Below are positions 54,748 through 64,000 of a stretch of 64,000 nt of DNA, piece after piece. Source of the DNA: Stenotrophomonas africana (GTDB taxonomy: Bacteria; Pseudomonadota; Gammaproteobacteria; Xanthomonadales; Xanthomonadaceae); contig NZ_JABEME010000005.1 of assembly GCF_013004645.1 (NCBI RefSeq), positions 124,001 through 188,000 of the forward strand, in the 5' to 3' direction. The notes beneath the pieces were generated by a model that worked only from the letters and a program-made list of their open reading frames with translations, made no database searches and was not told the origin of the DNA. Positions within the stretch are counted from its first letter, which is position 1, and the number at the start of each line of letters is the position of its first letter. The position numbers and the translations under genes are program-made.

Positions 54748-56295
54748 ATGGCAACCACGCTCAACCCCTCCGAAATCAGCGAACTGATCAAGAACCGCAT
54801 CGAGAAGGTCAAGCTGGCCGCGGAATCGCGCAACGAAGGCACCGTGACCAGCGTGTCCGACGGCATCGTGCGCATCTTCGGTCTGGCCGACGTGATGCAG
54901 GGCGAAATGATCGAACTGCCGAACAACACCTTCGCCCTGGCCCTGAACCTGGAGCGCGACTCGGTCGGCGCCGTGGTCCTGGGTGACTACGAGAACCTGC
55001 GCGAAGGCGACGTCGCCAAGACCACCGGCCGCATCCTGGAAGTGCCGGTCGGTCCGGAACTGCTGGGCCGCGTCGTGAACGCACTGGGCGAGCCGATCGA
55101 CGGCAAGGGCCCGCTGGGTACCGACCTGACCGCTCCGGTGGAGCGCGTTGCTCCGGGCGTGATCTGGCGCAAGTCGGTCGACCAGCCGGTGCAGACCGGT
55201 TACAAGTCGGTCGACTCGATGATCCCGATCGGCCGTGGCCAGCGCGAGCTGATCATCGGTGACCGCCAGACCGGCAAGACCGCGATGGCGATCGATGCGG
55301 TGATCAACCAGAAGGGCACCGGCATCAAGTGCGTGTACGTTGCGATCGGCCAGAAGGCTTCGACCATCGCCAACATCGTGCGCAAGCTGGAAGAGAACGG
55401 CGCGCTGGCCCACACCATCGTGGTGGCCGCGACCGCTTCCGAATCGGCTGCCATGCAGTACATCAGCGCCTACTCGGGCTGCACCATGGGTGAGTACTTC
55501 ATGGACCGCGGCGAAGACGCGCTGATCGTGTACGACGATCTGTCCAAGCAGGCCGTTGCCTACCGCCAGATCTCGCTGCTGCTGAAGCGCCCGCCGGGCC
55601 GTGAAGCCTACCCGGGTGACGTGTTCTACCTGCACTCCCGTCTGCTCGAGCGCGCTGCCCGCGTGTCCGAGGAATACGTCGAGAAGTTCACCGAAGGCAA
55701 GGTCACCGGCAAGACCGGTTCGCTGACCGCGCTGCCGATCATCGAAACCCAGGCCGGCGACGTGTCCGCCTTCGTTCCGACCAACGTGATCTCGATCACC
55801 GACGGCCAGATCTTCCTGGAAACCGACCTGTTCAACGCCGGCATCCGCCCGGCCGTCAACGCCGGTATCTCGGTGTCGCGCGTCGGTGGCTCGGCCCAGA
55901 CCAAGATCATCAAGAAGCTGTCGGGCGGCATCCGTATCTCGCTGGCCCAGTACCGCGAGCTGGCTGCGTTCGCGCAGTTCGCCTCGGACCTGGACGAAGC
56001 GACCCGCAAGCAGCTGGAGCGTGGCCAGCGCGTCACCGAGCTGATGAAGCAGAAGCAGTACGCGCCGATGTCGATCGCCAACCAGGCGCTGTCGATCTAC
56101 GCCGTCAACGAGGGTTACCTCGACGACGTGCCGGTCAACAAGCTGCTGGCGTTCGAAGAAGGCCTGCACGCCCACTTCGCCAACACCCAGGGCGAGCTGA
56201 TCAGCAAGGTCAACGCCACTGGCGGTTGGGACAACGACATCGAAGGTGCCTTCAAGAAGGGCATCGCCGAGTTCAAGACCACCGGCAGCTGGTAA
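54748..56295 (+). CDS. atpA: ATP synthase F1 subunit alpha
   Basis: A 515-residue non-catalytic nucleotide-binding subunit. The Walker A is [13 protein letters not shown]; the family block is near [10 protein letters not shown] (here [20 protein letters not shown]). The N-terminus starts [23 protein letters not shown] 54748 with AGGA 8 bases upstream is preferred over a TTG at 54742. A REP monomer and hairpin separate it from atpG. Confidence 0.98.
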   Translation: MATTLNPSEISELIKNRIEKVKLAAESRNEGTVTSVSDGIVRIFGLADVMQGEMIELPNNTFALALNLERDSVGAVVLGDYENLREGDVAKTTGRILEVPVGPELLGRVVNALGEPIDGKGPLGTDLTAPVERVAPGVIWRKSVDQPVQTGYKSVDSMIPIGRGQRELIIGDRQTGKTAMAIDAVINQKGTGIKCVYVAIGQKASTIANIVRKLEENGALAHTIVVAATASESAAMQYISAYSGCTMGEYFMDRGEDALIVYDDLSKQAVAYRQISLLLKRPPGREAYPGDVFYLHSRLLERAARVSEEYVEKFTEGKVTGKTGSLTALPIIETQAGDVSAFVPTNVISITDGQIFLETDLFNAGIRPAVNAGISVSRVGGSAQTKIIKKLSGGIRISLAQYRELAAFAQFASDLDEATRKQLERGQRVTELMKQKQYAPMSIANQALSIYAVNEGYLDDVPVNKLLAFEEGLHAHFANTQGELISKVNATGGWDNDIEGAFKKGIAEFKTTGSW

Positions 56296-56305
56296 TCGCG
56301 GTCCT

Positions 56306-56330
56306 GTAGAGCGGAGCCGCTGGCTCCGCT
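56306..56330. repeat. SMAG-like REP monomer inside the atp operon
   Basis: GTAG followed by AGCGGAGC and its inverted copy GCTCCGCT with a short loop, 10 bases after the atpA stop. It lies inside the operon, between the alpha and gamma genes. Confidence 0.75.
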
Positions 56331-56356
56331 GGACCAGATGACAAACGGTTGAACAA

Positions 56357-56376
56357 CGCGGGGCATCAGCCCCGCG
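56357..56376 (+). promoter_or_regulatory. Hairpin between atpA and atpG
   Basis: CGCGGGGC and GCCCCGCG pair perfectly with an ATCA loop, ending 17 bases before the atpG ATG. No T tract; with the REP just upstream it may limit 3' decay or slow read-through. Confidence 0.5.
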
Positions 56377-56392
56377 CCACGGGAAACAAGAG

Positions 56393-58701
<2,309 letters not shown>

Positions 58702-58814
58702 TCCGGGACGGGCGGGAGCGATCCTGCCCGACCTGACGCCGGTGCCGGGCAACTGCCCGCGCCGGTGGACTCCCACGGTGGCATTGCGCCGCCGCGAACA
58801 GCGAAGAGATTTGC

Positions 58815-59237
58815 ATGAGCACGATCCGTTGCGACATCGTCAGCGCCGAGCAGGAAATCTTCCGTGGCGAAGCGACCCTGGTCGTGGCCACCGGTGAGCT
58901 GGGCGAACTGGGCATCGCGCCCAAGCACGCGCCGCTGATCACCCGCCTGAAGCCGGGCAAGGTGGTGGTGACCACGCCGAACGGCGAGCAGCTGGATTTC
59001 GCCATTTCCGGCGGCATCCTGGAAGTGCAGCCGCAGGTGGTGACCGTGCTGGCCGACACCGCGATCCGCGCGCAGGACATCGACGAAGCCTCGGTCCGCA
59101 AGGCCAAGGAAGAAGCCGAGCGCATCCTGGCCAACCGCGGCGAAGCGATGGAAGTGGCCGAAGCCCAGCAGAAGCTGGCCGAAGCCGTCGTCCAGCTGCA
59201 GGCGCTGGAGCGCCTGCGCAAGAACCTCAAGCACTGA
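58815..59237 (+). CDS. atpC: ATP synthase F1 subunit epsilon
   Basis: A 140-residue subunit: N-terminal beta sandwich ([40 protein letters not shown]) and a C-terminal two-helix arm ([20 protein letters not shown]) that can inhibit the enzyme. GAAGAG lies 7 bases before the ATG. It is the last gene of the operon; a strong terminator follows. Confidence 0.97.
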   Translation: MSTIRCDIVSAEQEIFRGEATLVVATGELGELGIAPKHAPLITRLKPGKVVVTTPNGEQLDFAISGGILEVQPQVVTVLADTAIRAQDIDEASVRKAKEEAERILANRGEAMEVAEAQQKLAEAVVQLQALERLRKNLKH

Positions 59238-59258
59238 GGTTCGCGCTGCACCCACGAG

Positions 59259-59288
59259 AACGCCGGCCCCGTGCCGGCGTTTTTGTTT
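59259..59288 (+). terminator. Terminator of the atp operon
   Basis: CGCCGGC and GCCGGCG pair across CCCGT, preceded by AA and followed by TTTTTGTTT. It lies about 20 bases after the atpC stop. Confidence 0.9.
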
Positions 59289-59298
59289 GGATGGCTGG

Positions 59299-59413
59299 GT
59301 AGAGTCGACCGGGTAGAGTCGACTGTGTAGAGTCGACTGTTAGTCGACTAACGCGCGCAGCGCGGGATTTTCGCGGCCTGATGGAAGAGCAGTCGACTGA
59401 CAGTCGACTCTAC
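59299..59413. repeat. SMAG REP cluster with three tandem heads
   Basis: Three copies of GTAGAGTCGAC start at 59299, 59313 and 59327, exactly 14 bases apart, and one inverted unit (AGTCGACTGACAGTCGACTC ending TAC at 59413) closes the cluster. Between them GCGCGC-rich small palindromes occur. It looks like a REP dimer whose left head was duplicated twice. Confidence 0.85.
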
Positions 59414-59448
59414 CGATCCCAATCCCCAATCCCGATCCTGGTGCCGTG

Positions 59449-59838
59449 TCAGCGATACACCACGTAGCGCATCAACAGGAACGACACGCAGGCCAGCCCG
59501 CCCTCCACCAGCGGCTTGGCCAGCCACGTGTACTGCAGGCCCAGCGCCTGGTCGACCAGACTGACCAGCAGCGTGCTCGCCGCGGTCAGCAGCAGCCACA
59601 GCCCGAAGAAGCGTGCAAAGCGCTTCCATCCCAGCTTGCGGGTGCCGGCCTCGGCAAAGGTGTAACGGCCGTTGAGCCAGAAGCCCAGCAGCATGCCGGC
59701 CAGGCGACCGGCGATGTTGGCCGGCGCTACCGGCATACCCAGCGCGGTGGCGACCACGAACACCAGCCAATCGACCAGCAGCTGCACGAGCCCGATCACG
59801 AGGTAGGCGCTTCCCTGGCGGACGAGGCTCATCGGCAT
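59449..59838 (-). CDS. GtrA family membrane protein
   Basis: A 129-residue protein with four transmembrane helices. YLVIGLVQLLVDWLVFVVAT and NIAGRLAGMLLGFWLNGRYT are the GtrA signature (G-LxNRYWTF-like near WLNGRYTF). GtrA proteins are thought to flip bactoprenyl-linked sugars or take part in polysaccharide decoration. No glycosyltransferase partner is adjacent. The start may be ATG 59838 or ATG 59832. Confidence 0.88.
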   Translation of the reverse strand: MPMSLVRQGSAYLVIGLVQLLVDWLVFVVATALGMPVAPANIAGRLAGMLLGFWLNGRYTFAEAGTRKLGWKRFARFFGLWLLLTAASTLLVSLVDQALGLQYTWLAKPLVEGGLACVSFLLMRYVVYR

Positions 59839-59915
59839 GGTGAAAGAAGAGGGATGCCCATGTTAACGGCCCACACTCTAGAATCATCGGCAACGAACCA
59901 CGGACTGCCGTTCCC

Positions 59916-61283
59916 ATGACCCAAGCCCTGCACGTCATCATCCTCGCCGCCGGCGCTGGCAAGCGCATGAAGTCGGTGCTGCCGAAGGTGATGCAGCCGA
60001 TTGCCGGCCAACCGATGCTCGCGCACGTGATCGATACGGCCCGCGAGCTGCAGCCGGCTGCTATCCACGTGGTCTACGGCCATGGTGGCGAGGTGGTGCG
60101 TCAGTACTTCGCCGACCAGCCCGATCTGCAATGGGCTGAACAGGCGCAGCAGCTCGGTACCGGCCATGCGGTGGCCCAGGCGATGCCGCAGGTGCCGGAT
60201 GCCGCACAGGTACTGGTGCTGTACGGCGATGTGCCGCTGATCCGCGCGCAGACCCTGCGCGACCTGCTGGCGCAGCCGGGACGGTTGGCGGTGTTGGTCG
60301 CCGACGTCGATGACCCGACCGGCTACGGCCGCGTACTGCGCGATGCAGAGGGCAGGGTGGGTTCGATCGTCGAGCAGAAGGACGCCACCGACGACCAGCT
60401 GCGCGTGCGCACGATCAACACCGGCATCATCGCCGCCGAGTCGACCGCGCTGCGGCGCTGGCTGTCGCAGCTGTCCAACAGCAATGCACAGGGCGAGTAC
60501 TACCTGACCGACGTGTTCGCGTTTGCCGCGCATGAGTACACTCCGGCCGAAATGGCGCTGGTGGCCGATGCGCAGGAGGCCGAGGGAGCGAATGATCCGT
60601 GGCAGCTGTCGCAGCTGGAGCGTGCCTGGCAGCGCCGGGCGGTGCGTGCGCTGTGCGCACAGGGCGCGCGCGTGCGCGACCCGGCACGGCTGGACATCCG
60701 CGGCATTGTCACCGTGGGCAGCGACGTGCTGATCGACGTCGACGTGGTGCTGGAAGGCAACGTCGTGCTGGGCGATGGCGTCACCGTAGGCCCATTCAAC
60801 CGCCTGAAGGACGTCAATCTTGGTCCTGGCACCGAAGTGCGCGCGCACTGCGATCTGGAAGGCGTGGTCACCGAAGGCGCGGCGCAGATCGGCCCGTTCG
60901 CGCGGCTGCGCCCAGGTACCGTGCTCGCCGATGGCGTGCATGTCGGCAACTTCGTCGAAACCAAGAAGGTGACGCTGGGCGTGGGCAGCAAGGCCAATCA
61001 CCTGACCTATCTCGGCGATGCCGTGATCGGCAGCAAGGTGAACATCGGTGCCGGCACCATTACCTGCAACTACGACGGTGTGAACAAGTCGACCACCACC
61101 ATCGGCGACAACGCGTTCATCGGCTCCAACAGTTCGCTGGTTGCGCCGCTGACGATCGGCGAAGGTGCGACCATCGCCGCCGGCTCGGTCATCACCCGAA
61201 CCGCACCGGACGGCAAGTTGACACTGGCTCGTGCACGACAGGAAACCATCGATGGCTGGAAGCGCCCGGTCAAGAAGTCCTGA
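59916..61283 (+). CDS. glmU: Bifunctional UDP-GlcNAc pyrophosphorylase / GlcN-1-P acetyltransferase
   Basis: A 455-residue cytosolic enzyme making UDP-GlcNAc for peptidoglycan and LPS. The N-terminal pyrophosphorylase has [20 protein letters not shown] and [15 protein letters not shown]. The C-terminal left-handed beta helix (hexapeptide repeats from ~250, [15 protein letters not shown]) contains the acetyltransferase active site [17 protein letters not shown]. Length is as E. coli (456). TAGAAT 33 bases upstream is a likely -10. Placement after atpC recalls the E. coli atp-glmU order, though a GtrA gene intervenes. Confidence 0.98.
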   Translation: MTQALHVIILAAGAGKRMKSVLPKVMQPIAGQPMLAHVIDTARELQPAAIHVVYGHGGEVVRQYFADQPDLQWAEQAQQLGTGHAVAQAMPQVPDAAQVLVLYGDVPLIRAQTLRDLLAQPGRLAVLVADVDDPTGYGRVLRDAEGRVGSIVEQKDATDDQLRVRTINTGIIAAESTALRRWLSQLSNSNAQGEYYLTDVFAFAAHEYTPAEMALVADAQEAEGANDPWQLSQLERAWQRRAVRALCAQGARVRDPARLDIRGIVTVGSDVLIDVDVVLEGNVVLGDGVTVGPFNRLKDVNLGPGTEVRAHCDLEGVVTEGAAQIGPFARLRPGTVLADGVHVGNFVETKKVTLGVGSKANHLTYLGDAVIGSKVNIGAGTITCNYDGVNKSTTTIGDNAFIGSNSSLVAPLTIGEGATIAAGSVITRTAPDGKLTLARARQETIDGWKRPVKKS

Positions 61284-61785
61284 GCCCCGTCTCCCGCGCG
61301 CCGACGAGCTCGGCGTGCTGCAGGCGGTCGAACAGCGTGCCGGTGAGCTGCTGAAGGGCCACGAAGCCTGCCCGGTGTTTGCCGGCCATGGCCTGGACCT
61401 GCCGACGCTGCAGGACGGCCTTCAGCGTGGCCAGTTGTGGGTGGTGGATGCGGCTGACGGTGGCATCGCCGGCTATCTGCTTGCCGGCGAACTGGCAGGT
61501 GAGTTCCACGTGCTGCAGATGGACGTGGATCCTGCACACGCGCGGCAAGGTCATGGGCGCACGTTGTTGCGCCATGCATTGGTACAGGCCCGGGCGGAAG
61601 GCTATCGCTCGGCTGTGCTGACCACGCTGTCCGACGTACCGTGGAATGCGGCCTTCTACGCCAGTGAAGGGTTCGAGGTAGTGCCCGAGGCACAGTGGAG
61701 CGATGGCCTGCGCGCGGTGATGGCCGAAGAGGCCGCGCTGGGATTTCCAATGCATCTGCGCGTGGCGATGCGGCAGGTTTGGTAG
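61252..61785 (+). CDS. GNAT family N-acetyltransferase
   Basis: A 177-residue acetyl-CoA-dependent transferase. The core acetyl-CoA motif is [20 protein letters not shown] (Q/RxxGxG/A), followed by [20 protein letters not shown] and [16 protein letters not shown] 61252 overlaps the glmU end by 32 bases in another frame and has AGGAAA about 8 bases upstream; later starts would cut the first conserved helix ([18 protein letters not shown]). The TAG stop is part of the REP that follows. The substrate is unknown; coupling to glmU may be incidental. Confidence 0.8.
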   Translation: MAGSARSRSPEPRLPRADELGVLQAVEQRAGELLKGHEACPVFAGHGLDLPTLQDGLQRGQLWVVDAADGGIAGYLLAGELAGEFHVLQMDVDPAHARQGHGRTLLRHALVQARAEGYRSAVLTTLSDVPWNAAFYASEGFEVVPEAQWSDGLRAVMAEEAALGFPMHLRVAMRQVW

Positions 61786-61824
61786 GTGCCGACCTTGGTC
61801 GGCACATCCACGCATGGCGTGGAT
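61782..61824. repeat. GTAG REP with two hairpins
   Basis: GTAG followed by GTGCCGACC/GGTCGGCAC and then ATCCACGC/GCGTGGAT. The second hairpin is the same as the one at 678-696 near the start of the window. The GTAG supplies the stop codon of the GNAT gene. Confidence 0.75.
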
Positions 61825-61841
61825 CTATTCGCTGGGCCGGC

Positions 61842-63194
61842 TCAACCCACCGGCAGCAGGATCGACACGCACAATCCGCCATCGCCGCGGTTCTGCAACG
61901 ACACCCGCCCACCGTGCGCTTCCACGATCTCGCGGGTCAGCGCCAAACCCAATCCAGTTCCATTGCGCTTGGTCGAATAGAACGGCATCAGTGCGTTCTG
62001 CAGCACCTGCTCGTTCATGCCCTTGCCGCGGTCAAGTACGTCCAGGCGCAGCCACTGCGGCAGCCGCGTGAGGTGCACCTGTACGTCATCGTTGGGCGGA
62101 TCAGCGTCGGCGCAGGCTTCATGCGCATTCTTCAGAAGATTCAACAGCGCCTGCCCGAACTGCGCGATGTCGATGCGGCTGCTCAGCTCCTCGTCCGGTT
62201 CGCGATCCATGGTGAACGGAATCTGCTGGCGCAGGCTGGACAGGAACGGTGCCCAGTGCACGGTCTGCAGCTGCGGCTGCGGCAGCTTGGCAAAGCGCGC
62301 ATAGCCGCGGATGAAGCCTTCCAGATGGCGCGCGCGGTCTTCAATGGTGGTGAATATCTCCGGCAGCCTGTCGAAGCGCTCGCGCTGCACCAGCACGCCA
62401 CCGGAATGCGCCAGTGATGCGATCGGTGCCAGCGAATTGTTGAGCTCGTGGCTGATCACCCGGATCACCTTCTTCCAGGTCTGCACTTCCTGGCGGCGCA
62501 GTTCGGCGGTCAGCAGGCGCACCAGCAGCAGGTCGTGCGGGCGGCCATTGAGCTGGAACGCGCGGCGCGACAGGTGGTAGACCTGCTCGTCATCCTCATC
62601 GCCGTCTTCGCCTTCCGCATGCACCGCGAACAGGCTGTCACCGCCCCGGGCGATGGCATCGCGCAGTTCCACCGGCACCTGTTCCAGCACGTCTTCCAGG
62701 CGCTGGCCTTCCAGCTTCCAGCCGCCGTGCAGGAGCTTGCGCGCAGCCAGGTTGGAGAACACCACGCGGGCGATGCCATCACCGCCGGAGGCGATCAACA
62801 GCATCGCAACCGGCGTGTTCTGCACCATGGTGTCCAGCAGCAGCTCACGTTGCACCAGGCCCTGCCGCTGCTCACGCAGTACATCACCCAGTTCGCGGTG
62901 TGCCTGCACCAGGTCGCCGAGCTCGTCATTGCCGGGCCAGTGCACGCCGAAGTTGTATTCGCCGTCGCGATAGCTGCTGGTGGTGCCCGCCAGGGCCCGC
63001 ATCAGTGACCGCACCGGGGCGGTAGCCCGACGCAGGGTCCACCACATCAGTGACAGCAGGATCAGCGCCGATACCGTGGTCACCACCCAACCATGGTCCA
63101 TCCAGTAGGCCAGCAGCCACGGCAGTGCCGCAGCCAGTGCCAGCACCGGCAGCAGGCGCAGGAACAGGCGGAAAGTGAAGGAGCGCCGCTTCAT
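61842..63194 (-). CDS. Sensor histidine kinase (NtrY/HtpG-independent HisKA type)
   Basis: A 450-residue membrane kinase. Two helices at ~10-55; a HAMP-like/PAS-like region (ELLLDTMVQNTPVAMLLIAS) at ~115-230; the H box IRVISHELNNSLAPIASLAH with H249; N box LLNLLKNAHEACA; G boxes DRGKGMNEQ and NGTGLGLALTREIVEAHGGR. The layout resembles NtrY-like kinases partnering NtrC-type regulators. Its start overlaps the stop of the upstream sigma-54 regulator by four bases (ATGA), so both are one operon. The signal is unknown. Confidence 0.9.
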   Translation of the reverse strand: MKRRSFTFRLFLRLLPVLALAAALPWLLAYWMDHGWVVTTVSALILLSLMWWTLRRATAPVRSLMRALAGTTSSYRDGEYNFGVHWPGNDELGDLVQAHRELGDVLREQRQGLVQRELLLDTMVQNTPVAMLLIASGGDGIARVVFSNLAARKLLHGGWKLEGQRLEDVLEQVPVELRDAIARGGDSLFAVHAEGEDGDEDDEQVYHLSRRAFQLNGRPHDLLLVRLLTAELRRQEVQTWKKVIRVISHELNNSLAPIASLAHSGGVLVQRERFDRLPEIFTTIEDRARHLEGFIRGYARFAKLPQPQLQTVHWAPFLSSLRQQIPFTMDREPDEELSSRIDIAQFGQALLNLLKNAHEACADADPPNDDVQVHLTRLPQWLRLDVLDRGKGMNEQVLQNALMPFYSTKRNGTGLGLALTREIVEAHGGRVSLQNRGDGGLCVSILLPVG

Positions 63195-64000
63195 TCGCGT
63201 GGAATACCGTGGCGGTCCATACGCCGGTACAGCGCCTGGCGGCTCAGGCCGAGCTCGGCGGCAGCCTGGGCGATGACGCCATGGTTGCGCGCCAGCACAT
63301 CCTCGATGCGTGCGCGGTCGGGGTCATTGCCTGCGCTGGGTGCCGGTCGTGGTGCGACGGCTGCGCGCGGCAGGTTGAGATCGGCCACTTCGATGCGGTT
63401 GCCGGTGGCCAGCAGCTCGGCGCGCTGGATCACGTTGCGCAGCTCCCGCACGTTACCCGGCCAGGGGTGCCGTTGCAGGGCCGCGGTGGCGGCGCTGGAC
63501 AGGGGCTTGCCCGCGGCCAGGAAGCGCTCGGCCAGCGGCACGATGTCACCCGGACGTTCGGCCAGCGGCGGCAGCACCAGTTCCACCGTGTTGAGGCGGT
63601 AATAGAGGTCTTCGCGGAAAGTGCCGTCGCGGATCATGGCCGGCAGGTCAGCGTTGGTCGCGCTGACCACGCGCACCTTGACCTGGCGCTCGCGGTTGGA
63701 ACCCAGGCGCTCAAAGCGGCCGGTTTCCAACACGCGCAGCAGCTTCATCTGACCGCCGAGCGACAGGTTGCCGATCTCATCCAGGAACAGGGTGCCACCA
63801 TCGGCGGCCTCGAACTTGCCTTCGCGCGCCTTGTTGGCGCCGGTGTACGCACCGGCCTCGGCACCGAACAGTTCGGCTTCGATCAGCTCCGACGGCAGTG
63901 CACCGCAGTTGACCGTGATGAACGGACCCTTTGCCACCAGCGAGTTGGCCTGGATGATCTGCGCGATTTTTTCCTTGCCGGCACCATTGGGGCCGGTGAT
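63191..64000 (-). CDS. Sigma-54-dependent activator (NtrC family), C-terminal part
   Basis: The frame runs off the window end; about 270 residues are visible. The Walker A segment GPNGAGKEKIA lies at the edge. The sigma-54 contact loop is GAYTGA (GAFTGA variant, Tyr for Phe), Walker B region GGTLFLDEIGNL, arginine finger region near FREDLYYRLNTVE, and a C-terminal Fis-type HTH (IAQAAAELGLSRQALYRRMD). The N-terminal receiver is outside the window, but pairing with the kinase suggests one. It would activate sigma-54 promoters. Confidence 0.93.
   Translation of the reverse strand: MTGPNGAGKEKIAQIIQANSLVAKGPFITVNCGALPSELIEAELFGAEAGAYTGANKAREGKFEAADGGTLFLDEIGNLSLGGQMKLLRVLETGRFERLGSNRERQVKVRVVSATNADLPAMIRDGTFREDLYYRLNTVELVLPPLAERPGDIVPLAERFLAAGKPLSSAATAALQRHPWPGNVRELRNVIQRAELLATGNRIEVADLNLPRAAVAPRPAPSAGNDPDRARIEDVLARNHGVIAQAAAELGLSRQALYRRMDRHGIPRE

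Noticed and set aside
59299..59413. CRISPR-like array from repeated GTAGAGTCGAC units.
   Set aside because: Units are 11-14 bases, spacers of 3 bases are not unique sequences, and no cas genes are near. It is a REP cluster.

Overview
The window looks like a chromosomal segment of a Stenotrophomonas, most likely the S. maltophilia complex. The DNA is GC-rich. Gene content and order fit the Xanthomonadaceae: a histidine kinase / LytTR regulator / hemC cluster, opgH without an adjacent opgG, an E3 subunit carrying its own lipoyl domain, H-NS-family and DUF2383 proteins. The intergenic spaces carry many short palindromes beginning GTAG, which match the SMAG (Stenotrophomonas maltophilia GTAG) REP family. 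The assignment rests on these features and not on a database search.

Layout. 1-5.5 kb: end of a CDP-glycerol glycerophosphotransferase-like gene, a pair of bacterial PH-domain membrane proteins, a GTP cyclohydrolase II with a degenerate RibB-like half, a lipid A acyltransferase and dtd. 5.5-7.5 kb: rpoD with its own promoter and terminator. 7.5-15.4 kb: mostly accessory or poorly known genes: a secreted protein, a CAU tRNA (probably tRNA-Ile2), a coupled pair of unknown membrane/secreted proteins, a TAT-exported serine hydrolase, DoxX, H-NS, a DsbB-like protein, a GST, DUF2383 and a transporter remnant. 15.4-32 kb: a large subtilase autotransporter, a Cys-rich small secreted protein, TetR/MFS and MarR/S41 divergent pairs with readable operators, a DUF4434 protein, an epimerase, a chemoreceptor and a TonB-dependent receptor with a possible Fur site. 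32.5-41.8 kb: opgH, a carboxylesterase, an AlgZ/AlgR-like two-component pair, hemC, DUF481, a lipoprotein, a WYL regulator and a MetQ-like lipoprotein. 41.9-46.5 kb: glpD-glpK, ompW and a uracil/hypoxanthine-DNA glycosylase-like gene. 46.6-50.3 kb: pyruvate dehydrogenase E2 (aceF) and E3 (lpdA). 52-61.8 kb: the complete ATP synthase operon atpIBEFHAGDC, gtrA-like, glmU and a GNAT. 61.8-64 kb: a histidine kinase overlapping a sigma-54 activator that runs off the window.

How parts work together. aceF/lpdA feed acetyl-CoA into respiration, and atpIBEFHAGDC makes ATP from the proton gradient. glpD/glpK handle glycerol. opgH, glmU, the lipid A acyltransferase and the GtrA-like protein belong to envelope biogenesis. 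Local regulators (TetR, MarR, WYL, LytTR, NtrC-type) mostly sit next to their likely targets.

The least explained structure is in the lpdA-OMP intergenic space (50374-50631). Two long hairpins there lie in opposite orientation and share one 42-nt core (36/42 identical), with a covarying inner stem but unrelated outer arms, each arm near-perfectly self-complementary. A third long hairpin with a different core lies upstream of hemC (37064-37157). No CRISPR array, integrase, transposase or complete insertion sequence was seen.
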